Shown here one piece after another: positions 1-8,329 of a DNA stretch of 47,789 nt. The DNA comes from Knoellia aerolata DSM 18566 (GTDB taxonomy: Bacteria; Actinomycetota; Actinomycetes; Actinomycetales; Dermatophilaceae): positions 1-47,789 of the forward strand of contig NZ_AVPL01000026.1 of assembly GCF_000768695.1 (NCBI RefSeq), given 5' to 3'. The translations under genes and the position numbers were made by a program. Numbering within the stretch: the first letter of the stretch is position 1; every line of letters starts with the position of its first letter. The notes under the pieces were generated by a model. It was given only the letters and a program-made list of their open reading frames with translations, was not told where the DNA came from and searched no databases.

Positions 1-42
1 CCACCGTGGTCCACCGAAGTAGAGGTAGCAGCGGGCCCTTGG

Positions 43-58
43 TGAAGGTTTGCTGAAG
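43..58 (+). promoter_or_regulatory. Putative CopR-type operator, box 1
   Basis: TGAAGGTTTGCTGAAG: two TGAAG half-sites whose starts are 11 bp apart. The same layout recurs at 2285, 8121 and, on the other strand, 9120. An 11-bp-spaced TGAAG direct repeat is the known binding-site form for the copper regulator CopR of Corynebacterium glutamicum. Here it lies beyond the 3' end of the gene at 62-436, so its target is probably a minus-strand gene to the left of the window. Confidence 0.55.
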
Positions 59-61
59 GCT

Positions 62-436
62 TTACGTGTGGTGCTCGGTGTGCTGCACCGTTGGCGTTGG
101 GCCAGGGCTCGGCGCATCGGTCGGGGCGCTGTCGGCGCTGATGGCGGGCCCTACAACAAGAGCCGAGACGAGGAACATGGCTGTGAAGACGGCGATCGCG
201 ATCGCCGGTGCACGCCACGACCCGAACCTGCGATGGATGCGCCTGAGCATCGGGATCGACAGGAGGAGGCCCACGAGGTACAGCGCAGCGTTGCCGCCCG
301 CTCCGGTCAGGAACGCGGTACCTGCGATCAGACCGACGTGGTGCAGGACGTGAGGTATGAGCCCCAGAACGGATCCGATGACTGTACCGGTGGCATCCCG
401 GAGAGCGGCCAGGCGGCTGGGCTTCCGGTCAGGCAC
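62..436 (-). CDS. Small membrane protein of the copper locus, unknown function
   Basis: 124 aa with three or so hydrophobic helices (about residues 15-40, 45-62 and 75-100) and a short polar tail that ends in His residues (HTEHHT). The start overlaps the stop of the multicopper oxidase by 8 bp, so the two are almost certainly co-transcribed and translationally coupled. I do not recognise a named family. The His-rich tail and position suggest an accessory role in periplasmic or membrane copper handling, but that is inference from context only. Confidence 0.7.
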   Translation of the reverse strand: MPDRKPSRLAALRDATGTVIGSVLGLIPHVLHHVGLIAGTAFLTGAGGNAALYLVGLLLSIPMLRRIHRRFGSWRAPAIAIAVFTAMFLVSALVVGPAISADSAPTDAPSPGPTPTVQHTEHHT

Positions 437-1922
437 GGTAGGACAGGGTCGTCATCATGCCGGCCTCGGCGTGGTAGATGTTGTGGCAGTGCGTCGCCCA
501 CTGCCCGGGGTTGACAGCGTCGAGGTCGACCTCGACGGACTCCATGGGGCGGACGATCACGGTGTCCTTGCGAGCTCCCGTCTCGCGGAGTCCGAAGGTG
601 TGGCCGTGCACGTGCATGGGGTGGAACATCATCGACATGTTTCGCAGCCGCAGCCTGACGCGCTCGCCTTGGCGGATCTCGAGCGGGTCTGCGTCGTCGA
701 AGGTCTTTCCGTTGATGGTCCACCGGTAGTTCCTCATCGACCCACCCAGGACAAGGTCGTGCGTCCGGTCGACGTCGCGAGGTCGCAGGGCGACCTGCGT
801 GGCCGCGCGGAGCTGGGTGCCGAGAAGGACCTCCCTCTGCAGCTCGGCGGGGGTCGCGTCGGGGGCGGGCGCATCACCGGCCGCACTACGGACCACGGCC
901 ATGCCCTGTCCCGCCTTGCCTTCGGCGACCGCGACGAGCGGGAACGTGCCATCACCCAACGTGACGACTGCGTCGAAGCGCTCACCCATCCCGACCAGCA
1001 GGGCGTCGGTGACGGTCGGTAGCACCGGGAAGCCATCACTGTGCGTGACCGTGAGGCGGTGTCCACCGAGCGCGACCCGGAAGGCGGTGTCCGACGCAGC
1101 GTTGACCACGCGGATCCGCACTCGCTGACCGGGTTTCGCGCTCAAGGTGACGGGCGAGGCAGGAACCCGTCCGTTCACGAGGTAGTGGGGGTAGGCCACA
1201 TCGCCGGCACCGCCGAGCAGCGGCGATTGCATGTCCCCGCCCATGCCGCCCATCGGCATCCCGCCCATGGAGCCGTGGCCCATGCCACCCGCGCCACCGC
1301 CCTTCCGGAGCGTGGCGAGGACGTCGTCGGGTGTCTGGCCGGTGCCGTCGACCCAGTCGTCGAGGACGACGATCCACTCCGCGTCATAGGCGCCGGGCTC
1401 GGCCGGATCGTCCACGACCAGTACGCCGTACAACCCGCGGTCGAGCTGGACGCCGGAGTGCGGGTGGTAGAAGTACGTCCCCGGGTCAGGAACAGTGAAG
1501 TCATAGGTGAACTGGCTGCCGGCTCCTATGGGGGTCTGGGTCATCCCGGGTACGCCATCCATGTCGTTGCGCAGCGCCACACCATGCCAGTGCACGCTCG
1601 TCGACTCGGGAAGGGCGTTGTCGACCCTGACCACCACCCTGTCCCCCGCCGTGGCTCGCAGCAGCGGGCCGGGCACGCCGTCGCCATAGGCCCAGCTCCG
1701 GACCGTGGGCCCGCCCAGGTCCAAGGTCGCGGGCCTGGGGGCCAGGCGCGCGGTGACGGTGCGTTGCCCGGCCGCTCTTCGTGTCCGCTCGGCCGTATCG
1801 ACGGCCTGGGACGAGGACCCGACTGCAGTACCTGCAGAGGTGCTGCACGCTGCCAGTCCACCGACGCTCAAAAGTCCGCCAGCGGAACCGAGCAGGACCG
1901 TTCGTCTGCTGATGGCAGGCAT
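429..1922 (-). CDS. Multicopper oxidase, Tat-exported lipoprotein
   Basis: 497-aa three-cupredoxin-type oxidase that probably oxidises Cu(I) outside the membrane with reduction of oxygen. Visible copper ligand motifs are HWHG and YHPHSG in the first domain, and HPMHVHGH and HCHNIYHAEAGM near the C-terminus. The N-terminus has a twin-arginine signal (SRRTVLLG, residues 5-12) and a lipobox LAAC with Cys26. A Met/Gly-rich insert (GHGSMGGMPMGGMGG) resembles the methionine-rich copper-binding loop of CueO-type enzymes. The start at 1922 is preceded by an AGGAGAG ribosome site; an upstream in-frame extension to 2132 has no signal logic and is rejected. It follows the SHOCT gene by 46 bp and is probably under operator box 2. 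Confidence 0.95.
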   Translation of the reverse strand: MPAISRRTVLLGSAGGLLSVGGLAACSTSAGTAVGSSSQAVDTAERTRRAAGQRTVTARLAPRPATLDLGGPTVRSWAYGDGVPGPLLRATAGDRVVVRVDNALPESTSVHWHGVALRNDMDGVPGMTQTPIGAGSQFTYDFTVPDPGTYFYHPHSGVQLDRGLYGVLVVDDPAEPGAYDAEWIVVLDDWVDGTGQTPDDVLATLRKGGGAGGMGHGSMGGMPMGGMGGDMQSPLLGGAGDVAYPHYLVNGRVPASPVTLSAKPGQRVRIRVVNAASDTAFRVALGGHRLTVTHSDGFPVLPTVTDALLVGMGERFDAVVTLGDGTFPLVAVAEGKAGQGMAVVRSAAGDAPAPDATPAELQREVLLGTQLRAATQVALRPRDVDRTHDLVLGGSMRNYRWTINGKTFDDADPLEIRQGERVRLRLRNMSMMFHPMHVHGHTFGLRETGARKDTVIVRPMESVEVDLDAVNPGQWATHCHNIYHAEAGMMTTLSYRA

Positions 1923-1968
1923 GCTGCGCTCTCCTGACAGGGTGTGGGCTTCGTCCGGCCGGTTGGCG

Positions 1969-2214
1969 TCAATGCGTCGAGCGCAGCACGAGCTGGCGGG
2001 CGTGGTATTCGTCGAGGTCGATCTCCCCGCGAGCGAACCGCTGGTCAAGGATGCGACGGGCGTCGTCGTCGTTCTCGTCCCGGGCCTGCTTCGGGTCGCT
2101 GCGCGTACCCCTGAACAGGGCCACGACAGCAAACACCACCAGCGCCCAGAAGGCGATGGCCGTCAGGCTCATCAATACCCATCCTGTCCAACCCATGCCG
2201 TCGTTCCACATCAT
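1969..2214 (-). CDS. SHOCT-domain small membrane protein
   Basis: 81 aa. One N-terminal transmembrane helix (about residues 10-35) is followed by a charged linker and a C-terminal SHOCT motif (ILDQRFARGEIDLDEYHARQ). SHOCT domains are short helical hairpins often found on small membrane proteins; their role is generally oligomerisation or unknown. The start has a good AAGGAG ribosome site. It is the first gene of a leftward unit with the multicopper oxidase and diverges from the response regulator across operator box 2, so copper induction is likely. The exact function is not known. Confidence 0.85.
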   Translation of the reverse strand: MMWNDGMGWTGWVLMSLTAIAFWALVVFAVVALFRGTRSDPKQARDENDDDARRILDQRFARGEIDLDEYHARQLVLRSTH

Positions 2215-2284
2215 TGTCCTCAGCTCCTTCGTTCTCGATACCCCACTGTCGAACAGCGACCCGGTTCAGACGGCTGCGGTTCTG

Positions 2285-2300
2285 TGAAGGTTCGCTGAAG
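2285..2300 (+). promoter_or_regulatory. Putative CopR-type operator, box 2
   Basis: TGAAGGTTCGCTGAAG, two TGAAG half-sites 11 bp apart, in the divergent gap between the leftward SHOCT-multicopper oxidase unit and the rightward two-component system. It is placed to control both directions, including autoregulation of the regulator. Confidence 0.65.
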
Positions 2301-2360
2301 AAGCGCCCGTGCCGAGGCGTCCTGTCGGGTCGTAGCGATCGTGTCCTGCACGATGGGCTG

Positions 2361-3104
2361 ATGGTCCACGACACGGCAGCCGCGCAACCCGACCCCACCA
2401 CACCGGCCTCCGGCGTCCGGGCGCTGGTCGTCGAGGATGACCTGCCCATGGCCACCCTCATCGGCAACTACCTGGAACGCGAAGGTTACGAGGTTCGCCT
2501 GAGCCATGACGGCGTGGCCGCCGTGCAGGCGGCTCGCGCTGTCGACCCCGACGTGGTGGTGCTCGACCTCGGCCTGCCGGGCCAGGATGGGATCGAGGTG
2601 TGCCGTCAGCTGCGCACCTTCTCCGACGCCTACGTGGTCATGCTGACCGCAAGGGCGGACGAGCTCGACACCCTGATCGGGCTGTCAGTCGGCGCGGACG
2701 ACTACATGACCAAACCCTTCAGCCCACGGGAGCTCGTGGCCCGGCTTCGAGCGATGCAGCGCCGTCCTCGCCTTATCGACGGCGCGAACCACGGCCCTAC
2801 CTTGCGCAGGTTCGGGACACTGGCCATCGATCCCAACGGACGCGACGTCTGGCTCGACGACGACCCTGTGTCATTGACCCGGACGGAGTTCGACCTGCTC
2901 GCCGTCCTGTCAGAGCGACCTGGGATGGCCTTCAGCCGACGGCAGCTCATCGACCAGGTATGGGGCGGCACGTGGGTGGGCGACGACCATCTGGTTGACG
3001 TTCATATCGGACATCTGCGGCGCAAGCTCGGCGATGACGCTGGAGCCGCCCGCTTCATCCGGACGGTGCGTGGCATTGGGTACCGAATGGGGACGGGAGA
3101 ATGA
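2361..3104 (+). CDS. copR: OmpR/PhoB-family response regulator, CopR-like
   Basis: 247 aa. Receiver domain at about residues 18-135 with the acidic pocket VVEDD (25-27), phosphoacceptor Asp69 in VLDLGLPG, and Lys118 in TKPF. A winged-helix DNA-binding domain follows (about 150-245, ending RTVRGIGYRMG). The partner kinase overlaps by 4 bp. Context (multicopper oxidase on one side, csoR-copZ-copA on the other) and the TGAAG direct repeats next to it point to extracytoplasmic copper sensing. I chose the ATG at 2361 because the receiver begins 18 residues later and the upstream extension contains the operator. The ribosome site is weak. Symbol is by analogy; the ligand is inferred. Confidence 0.9.
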   Translation: MVHDTAAAQPDPTTPASGVRALVVEDDLPMATLIGNYLEREGYEVRLSHDGVAAVQAARAVDPDVVVLDLGLPGQDGIEVCRQLRTFSDAYVVMLTARADELDTLIGLSVGADDYMTKPFSPRELVARLRAMQRRPRLIDGANHGPTLRRFGTLAIDPNGRDVWLDDDPVSLTRTEFDLLAVLSERPGMAFSRRQLIDQVWGGTWVGDDHLVDVHIGHLRRKLGDDAGAARFIRTVRGIGYRMGTGE

Positions 3105-4237
3105 CACGGACTCGGAGGGAGGCACGGGGGTTCGGCCGGGCCGGCTTAGCGCCGCGCTTGCTCATCGCGCAGACCCTCGTGCTGGTCGCCTGCGCCGTGA
3201 CCTCCTGGCTTGTCGCGTCTGTCGTCGGGCCAAGTATCTTTCATGACCACCTGCAACAGGCCGGAGTCGGTCACTCCCCCAGCGAGGCCGCGCACGTGGA
3301 GGAGGCCTTCGGGTCTGCCCTGCTCATCTCGCTAGGCGTCGCACTGACCTCCTCAGTTCTCCTGGCCCTCGGGGTGACGGCGTTCTTCACCCGGCGCGTG
3401 CAGCGCTCCACCGCCGCCGTCGCACACTCTGCCTCCAGGATCGCCGGCGGGAACTACCAGTCACAGGTCCCGAGCCCCGGTCTGGGCGCTGAGTTCGACC
3501 AGCTCGCCACCACCATCAACGACCTCGCCCAGCGCCTCGGCGACGTGGAGACCACCCGTCGCCGCCTGCTGGCCGACCTCGCGCACGAGATGCGCACCCC
3601 CCTGGGGAGCATCGAGGCCCACCTGGAGGCGATCGAGGACGGCATACGCAGTCTTGACGACCAGACTCTCGAGGTGCTGCACGGCAACACGGCACGCCTC
3701 CAGCGCCTCGCCGAGGACATCACGGCCGTCGCCCGTGCGGAGGAAGGCGGGCTCGACCTCCGACCGGTGCCCACGGACACGACCACGCTGGTCGAGTCGG
3801 CAACAGCGGCTGCACACAACGCGTACGACGCAAAACAGGTCGCCCTCGACGTGGACACCCGGCAAGCGGGCTCCGTCATGGCCGACCCGGACCGCATGGC
3901 CCAGGTGCTCGGCAACCTACTGGACAACGCGCTGCAGCACACCCCTCCCGGCGGTCGCGTCCGAGTCTCCGTGCGCAAGCCCGACCCGGACTGGGTCGAG
4001 ATCACCGTGACGGACAACGGCGAAGGGATCGACGCCCACCATCTGGGTCACGTCTTCGAGCGGTTCTACCGCGCCGACCCGGCCCGCAGCCGCGTGCGTG
4101 GCGGCAGCGGCATCGGCCTGACCATCAGCAAGGCACTCGTCGAAGCCCACGGCGGGGGCCTGTCCGCCTCGAGCCCTGGCCCCGGGAGCGGAGCCGAGTT
4201 CACCATCCGACTTCCCTCAACCGGGCGTAGCCGGTGA
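3101..4237 (+). CDS. copS: Sensor histidine kinase, CopS-like
   Basis: 378 aa. Two transmembrane helices (about 18-42 and 72-95) flank a short extracytoplasmic loop of about 30 residues that carries His48, His50, His58 and His65, plausible metal ligands. A HAMP region follows, then the dimerisation helix with phosphoacceptor His162 (DLAHEMRTPLGS), an N box (LGNLLDNALQHT), G1 (TDNGEGI), F (RFYRADPAR) and G2 (GSGIGLTISKALVEAHGGG). It starts inside the regulator's stop (ATGA overlap). The copper ligand is inferred from genomic context and the loop histidines. A decayed copy of its last 130 bp lies at 8197-8329. Confidence 0.92.
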   Translation: MTRTRREARGFGRAGLAPRLLIAQTLVLVACAVTSWLVASVVGPSIFHDHLQQAGVGHSPSEAAHVEEAFGSALLISLGVALTSSVLLALGVTAFFTRRVQRSTAAVAHSASRIAGGNYQSQVPSPGLGAEFDQLATTINDLAQRLGDVETTRRRLLADLAHEMRTPLGSIEAHLEAIEDGIRSLDDQTLEVLHGNTARLQRLAEDITAVARAEEGGLDLRPVPTDTTTLVESATAAAHNAYDAKQVALDVDTRQAGSVMADPDRMAQVLGNLLDNALQHTPPGGRVRVSVRKPDPDWVEITVTDNGEGIDAHHLGHVFERFYRADPARSRVRGGSGIGLTISKALVEAHGGGLSASSPGPGSGAEFTIRLPSTGRSR

Positions 4238-4482
4238 GCCGGCTCCGGCACCTGTGTGGGCTTCACTGAAACTACATAGGACCTGCGACGAACTCCTCGA
4301 TGGCACCTCACAGGGTGAGCGCTACACGACACGGCGAGGAGTCACGTGACCAAAGTCCGCCGCTGGCCGATCGCAGTTGTCTCGGCAGCTCAGAGCACCA
4401 CTGGGGCAAGATCCGCACATGTGCACCCTGCTCCGCCGACCTTGACGCAAAAGCGAAATCGCACCCACGGCAACCTCGGAAT

Positions 4483-4500
4483 ATTACCCCTGGAGGGTAT
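4483..4500. promoter_or_regulatory. Putative CsoR operator
   Basis: ATTACCCCTGGAGGGTAT is an imperfect inverted repeat with the C-run/G-run pattern (TACCCC...GGGGTA type) typical of CsoR operators. It ends 31 bp before the csoR start, in the only gap ahead of csoR-copZ-copA, so it is placed for autorepression relieved by Cu(I). The rest of the gap from 4238 shows no gene. Confidence 0.6.
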
Positions 4501-4531
4501 GTTGGACCTGTCGACACCGAGGAGGAGGCGT

Positions 4532-4840
4532 ATGAGCGAGAAGAGTCCCGCCAGGGTCGTGCCGGGCTACATCGACAGCAAGGACGACCAGTTGCGGCGG
4601 CTGCGGCGGATCGAGGGTCAGGTCCGCGGTCTTCAGAAGATGGTGGAGTCCGATACCTACTGCATCGACATCCTTACCCAGGTCTCCGCGGCCACCAAAG
4701 CGCTTGAGGCGGTAGCCCTCGGCCTACTGGACGACCACCTACGGCACTGCATATCCCACGCGGCGGACGGGGCCACGCCCGACCTCGACCGCCAGATCGA
4801 CGAGGCCTCTGCCGCGATAGCCCGACTCGTCCGCTCGTAG
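4532..4840 (+). CDS. csoR: Copper-sensing repressor CsoR
   Basis: 102-aa helical DUF156/CsoR-family repressor. The Cu(I) ligand set is complete: Cys44 (DTYCIDIL), His69 and Cys73 (DHLRHC), the family C-H-C fingerprint that separates copper sensors from RcnR and FrmR. The start is set by a GGAGGAGG ribosome site. It is the first gene of csoR-copZ-copA, with gaps of 28 and 40 bp, and is preceded by a matching operator at 4483. Its expected role is to repress the operon until it binds Cu(I). Confidence 0.95.
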   Translation: MSEKSPARVVPGYIDSKDDQLRRLRRIEGQVRGLQKMVESDTYCIDILTQVSAATKALEAVALGLLDDHLRHCISHAADGATPDLDRQIDEASAAIARLVRS

Positions 4841-4868
4841 CGAACGCGCCCACAGAAAGCGAAACCCG

Positions 4869-5204
4869 ATGTCCCAAAACGCTCCTGACATGTCCTTGCC
4901 GCTGGCGCAGTCGAACGGCTGCGCGTGCTGCGGTGGGACGTCGCCCGCACCCGACAACGCCCCTTCAAGCAAGGAGTCCGACTTGAACACCCAGAGCTTT
5001 CCTGTCACCGGCATGACCTGCGGCCACTGCGTGTCTGCGGTCACCAGCGAGCTGAAGGACCTCCCCGGCGTCACCGGGGTCGATGTCGAGCTGGTCGCCG
5101 GTGGCTGCTCCACCGTGACCGTGGCCGCGACGGCACCCCTGACGGAGGACCAGGTCGCCGCGGCCCTCGACGAGGCCGGCGATTACCACCTCGCCCGCCA
5201 GTAA
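4869..5204 (+). CDS. copZ: Heavy-metal-associated copper chaperone with Cys-rich N-terminal extension
   Basis: 111 aa. The C-terminal 70 residues form an HMA fold with GMTCGHC, the CxxC Cu(I) site of CopZ-type chaperones that hand copper to CopA or CsoR. The first 38 residues are an extension containing CACC (about residues 18-21). An in-frame TTG at 4983 has a better ribosome site (AAGGAG, 7 nt away) than the ATG at 4869 and would give a plain 73-aa chaperone, so the gene may make two products. Located between csoR and copA in one operon. Confidence 0.9.
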   Translation: MSQNAPDMSLPLAQSNGCACCGGTSPAPDNAPSSKESDLNTQSFPVTGMTCGHCVSAVTSELKDLPGVTGVDVELVAGGCSTVTVAATAPLTEDQVAAALDEAGDYHLARQ

Positions 5205-5244
5205 CGACACAGCGGCCCAGCCGGGCCCGGGGAAGGACAGCACC

Positions 5245-7539
5245 ATGAGCACGCACGTGGACGACGTTCAGCAGCACGACCGGGAGGTCGAGCTCGTGAT
5301 CGGCGGCATGACCTGTGCCTCGTGCGCGGCCCGCATCGAGAAGAAGCTCAACAAGATGCCGGGGGTCCACGCCAGCGTGAACTACGCGACAGAGAAGGCC
5401 AAGGTCCACTTCACGACTGACGTGGACGCTGACGATCTGGTCGCGACCGTTCAGGCCACCGGATACACCGCTGCGCTCCCCACCCTGCCGGTCCAGGGTC
5501 AACCCGTCGAGGACGCTGCTCAGCGGGCTAAGGACGAGGAGGCTGTCGCCTGGCGGCAGCGCCTCACCGTCTCCGCGGTCCTGACCCTGCCCGTGCTGCT
5601 GATGTCGATGACCCCGGCCCTGCAGTTCGACAACTGGCAGTGGCTCTCACTGACGCTCGCCTCCCCGGTCGTCGTCTGGGGCGCGCTGCCGTTCCACCGT
5701 GCGGCCTGGACGAACCTCCGGCACCGTGCCGCGACCATGGACACCCTGATCTCCGTCGGGGTCGGCGCTGCCTTCCTGTGGTCCCTGTGGGCGCTGTTCT
5801 TCACCCACGCGGGGATGACCGGCATGCGGATGCCTTTCGACCTGCTGCCCAGCCGGTCCGAGGGCGCGGGCGAAGCCCACATCTACCTCGAGGTGGCGGC
5901 GGCGGTCACCACCTTCATCGTCGCCGGTCGCTACTTCGAGGCCCGTGCGAAGCGCACCTCGGGCGCTGCGCTTCGCGCTCTGCTCGATATGGGCGCCAAG
6001 GACGTCGCCGTGTTGCGCGACGGTCCCTCCGGACCCACCGAGGTCCGTATGCCGGTCGGGCAGCTGAGCGTTGGCGACCGGTTCGTCGTCCGCCCGGGCG
6101 AGAAGATCGCCACCGACGGCCAGGTCGAGTCCGGCAGGTCCGCCGTCGACGCCTCGATGCTGACCGGTGAGTCCGTCCCGGTCGAGGCAGGTCCGGGAGA
6201 TCCGGTGGTCGGCGCCACCGTCAATGCCGGTGGCCGACTCGTCGTGCGCGCCACTCGCGTCGGCTCGGACACGCAGCTGGCCCAGATGGCGCGGCTCGTG
6301 GAGGACGCCCAGAACGGCAAGGCCGAGGTCCAGCGTCTCGCTGACCGCGTGTCCGCCGTGTTCGTGCCGATCGTCATCGGCCTGTCGCTGCTCACCCTCG
6401 CGGCGTGGCTCGTCACGGGCAGCTCGGCCACGGCATCCTTCACGGCGGCCGTGGCGGTGCTGATCATCGCCTGCCCCTGCGCCCTCGGCCTTGCCACCCC
6501 CACGGCACTCCTCGTCGGGACCGGTCGGGGCGCCCAGCTCGGCATCCTCATCAAGGGCCCCCAGATCCTCGAGTCGACTCGTCGTGTCGACACGATCGTC
6601 CTGGACAAGACGGGCACCGTCACCACCGGGCACATGGGGGTCGCCGCGGTCCACCCAGTCGTCGGCGAGGACCTCGAAGGCGTCCTGTCGATCGCCGGTC
6701 CGCTGGAGGACGCTTCCGAGCACCCCATCGCCCGCGCCATTGCCAGGCACGCCAGTGACGCCGGGATCGACTTCGCCCCGGTGGAGGACTTCACCAACCA
6801 TGGGGGCAACGGAGTCTCCGGCACCGTCGATGGTCACGCCGTCATGGTGGGCCGACGATCATGGCTTACACAGGAGTGGTCCCTGGACATCCCGGTCGAG
6901 CTGGAGGGGTTCGCTGAGACAGCGGAGAGCGAGGGCCGCACCCCGGTGTGGGTCGCGTGGGACGGCCGCGTACGCGCCGTCGTCGTCGTCTCCGACACCA
7001 TCAAGGACACCTCGGCCCAGGCGATCGCCGAGCTGCGCCACCTCGGACTGCGCCCGATCCTCCTGACCGGTGACAACGCCAGAGCGGCCCGGGCCGTCGC
7101 GACGCAGGTCGGCATCGCCCACGACGACGTGATCGCCGAAGTCCTGCCCGCCGACAAGGTGGACGTCGTCAAGCGACTGCAGGACGCAGGCGCCGTGGTC
7201 GCCATGGTCGGTGACGGGGTGAACGACGCAGCCGCCCTGGCCCAGGCCGACCTCGGGCTCGCGATGGGCACCGGCACGGACGTCGCGATCGAGGCCTCGG
7301 ACCTCACCTTGGTCAGCGGCGACCTCCGGGCCGCCCCCGACGCCATCAGGCTCGCGCGGGCCACCCTGCGCACGATCAAGGGAAACTTGTTCTGGGCCTT
7401 CGCCTACAACGTCGCCGCCTTGCCTCTCGCGGCGTTGGGCCTGCTAAGCCCGCTGATCGCCGGAGCTGCCATGGCGTTCAGCTCCGTGTTCGTGGTCAGC
7501 AACAGCCTCCGGCTGCGGCGGTTCAGTCCCACTCGCTAA
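5245..7539 (+). CDS. copA: Cu(I)-translocating P1B-type ATPase CopA
   Basis: 764 aa inner-membrane pump that exports cytoplasmic Cu(I). One N-terminal HMA domain carries Cys24 and Cys27 (GGMTCASC). The membrane CPC motif is at residues 410-412 ([14 protein letters not shown]), phosphorylated Asp454 in DKTGT, a SEHPIA motif follows, and GDGVND is at about 656. The CPC and one HMA fit a CopA-type rather than a zinc pump. A stretch rich in Met, His and Phe lies between early helices (about 190-205, GMTGMRMPF), possibly at the exit side. Third gene of the csoR operon. Confidence 0.96.
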   Translation: MSTHVDDVQQHDREVELVIGGMTCASCAARIEKKLNKMPGVHASVNYATEKAKVHFTTDVDADDLVATVQATGYTAALPTLPVQGQPVEDAAQRAKDEEAVAWRQRLTVSAVLTLPVLLMSMTPALQFDNWQWLSLTLASPVVVWGALPFHRAAWTNLRHRAATMDTLISVGVGAAFLWSLWALFFTHAGMTGMRMPFDLLPSRSEGAGEAHIYLEVAAAVTTFIVAGRYFEARAKRTSGAALRALLDMGAKDVAVLRDGPSGPTEVRMPVGQLSVGDRFVVRPGEKIATDGQVESGRSAVDASMLTGESVPVEAGPGDPVVGATVNAGGRLVVRATRVGSDTQLAQMARLVEDAQNGKAEVQRLADRVSAVFVPIVIGLSLLTLAAWLVTGSSATASFTAAVAVLIIACPCALGLATPTALLVGTGRGAQLGILIKGPQILESTRRVDTIVLDKTGTVTTGHMGVAAVHPVVGEDLEGVLSIAGPLEDASEHPIARAIARHASDAGIDFAPVEDFTNHGGNGVSGTVDGHAVMVGRRSWLTQEWSLDIPVELEGFAETAESEGRTPVWVAWDGRVRAVVVVSDTIKDTSAQAIAELRHLGLRPILLTGDNARAARAVATQVGIAHDDVIAEVLPADKVDVVKRLQDAGAVVAMVGDGVNDAAALAQADLGLAMGTGTDVAIEASDLTLVSGDLRAAPDAIRLARATLRTIKGNLFWAFAYNVAALPLAALGLLSPLIAGAAMAFSSVFVVSNSLRLRRFSPTR

Positions 7540-7663
7540 TGGACAGCACCTGCACGTCCTGCTTGCCTACCCGGTCTGGGTTCCACCCGTGCTGGCAGAC
7601 GGAGCAAACGATCAGGTCGCCGGGCTTGACCTTGGGGCTCGCGACCGTTTCGTCGCCGGCCAG
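7523..7663 (-). CDS. Short CxxC ORF, probable gene fragment
   Basis: A minus-strand reading frame of at least 46 residues with strong G/C third positions ends LSISEWD and contains a clear CSVC plus QHGWNP, as in a small metal-binding or rubredoxin-like protein. It overlaps the last 17 bp of copA tail to tail. No ATG, and no convincing ribosome site, was found; 7663 is the nearest CTG, and the open frame continues upstream as low-complexity sequence. It is either a gene with a non-standard start or the 3' remnant of one. I do not recognise the family. Confidence 0.35.
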   Translation of the reverse strand: MAGDETVASPKVKPGDLIVCSVCQHGWNPDRVGKQDVQVLSISEWD

Positions 7664-7732
7664 CCTTCGGGCTGTGGGAGCCGACCATGAGCCGACGGTG
7701 CGATGGCGCCGTCGGCTCGTGGTGTCTGGGCG

Positions 7733-7945
7733 TCAGCAGGTGTGGGTGGGGTCCCACATCGAGCTGCCTCGGTGCATGCCGGGGTTGTGGGTCTGGTCGA
7801 ATCCCATCGACTGGGCGCATGCTCGAACGTGCTGGCCGTACGTGGCGGCGTCAGAAGGTGCTGCCGATGCTGAGGTGGATGCCAGTACCACCCCGAGGAC
7901 AACGGTTGCTGTTGCGGAAGCAAATCTCAGTGCGAAGCGCGTCAT
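7733..7945 (-). CDS. Small secreted Met/His/Cys peptide, candidate copper-binding
   Basis: 70 aa. Residues 1-29 are a typical Sec signal peptide ending in an ASA cleavage site. The mature part of about 41 residues is dense in potential Cu ligands: His39, Cys43, Met47, His53, Met57, His58, Met63, His68 and a C-terminal Cys70. It includes the segment MGFDQTHNPGMHRG. The start at 7945 has an AAGAAGGA ribosome site. Operator box 3 lies 176 bp upstream. Similar small actinobacterial proteins exist as unnamed hypotheticals to my knowledge. A role in extracytoplasmic copper binding is inference from composition and regulation. Confidence 0.75.
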   Translation of the reverse strand: MTRFALRFASATATVVLGVVLASTSASAAPSDAATYGQHVRACAQSMGFDQTHNPGMHRGSSMWDPTHTC

Positions 7946-8120
7946 GTGACGTTCCTTCTTGTCGTGGATGTTTCGTGGTTGGTTGCCACCGCGTGTCCAG
8001 CGAGGGCCGGAAGCGCTCACCCTTGATAGGGCCGTCGTACCCGCCCTAACTGATGCTTGGTGCCGCGGGCCGATGACACAACCCTCCTCGCCCGACCCAT
8101 GTCGCGCAGTCGCATTTCCG

Positions 8121-8136
8121 TGAAGGTTCGCTGAAG
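8121..8136 (+). promoter_or_regulatory. Putative CopR-type operator, box 3
   Basis: TGAAGGTTCGCTGAAG, identical over all 16 bp to box 2. It stands between the leftward secreted peptide gene and a rightward remnant of a CopS-like kinase, the same arrangement as box 2 between a leftward copper gene and copRS. Confidence 0.62.
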
Positions 8137-8196
8137 ATGCCCCTCCGGGGACGCTCGGGGAACAGGCACCCTCGCACCGATCAGGGCCCGCGGTCA

Positions 8197-8329
8197 GGCG
8201 CTCAGCGGCAGCGGCCTGATCCACAGCCGGGCGCTCGTCGAAGCCCACGGTGGAGGCTTGTCTGCGGCGAGCCCCGGCCCCGGTCCGGGGGCGACGTTCA
8301 CCATCCGGCTTCCTCGCTTTCGGCCCTAG
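8197..8329 (+). pseudogene. 3' remnant of a second CopS-like kinase gene
   Basis: Reading SGSGLIHSRALVEAHGGGL and then SPGPGPGATFTIRLP to a TAG at 8327, this matches the last 40 or so residues of the intact kinase (SGIGLTISKALVEAHGGGL, SPGPGSGAEFTIRLP) with a short deletion in the G2 box. No receiver, H box or N box precedes it. It starts about 60 bp after operator box 3, as if a whole second copRS had been deleted between its promoter and its end. Confidence 0.8.

Noticed and set aside
357-1937. Long plus-strand open frames across the multicopper oxidase region
   Set aside because: They are antisense to a gene with clear copper motifs and have no recognisable domain; high GC makes such frames common.
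4255-4275. CTTCACTGAAAC after copS as a fifth CopR-type box
   Set aside because: Only one TGAAG half-site is present on the minus strand and no second one at 11-bp spacing.
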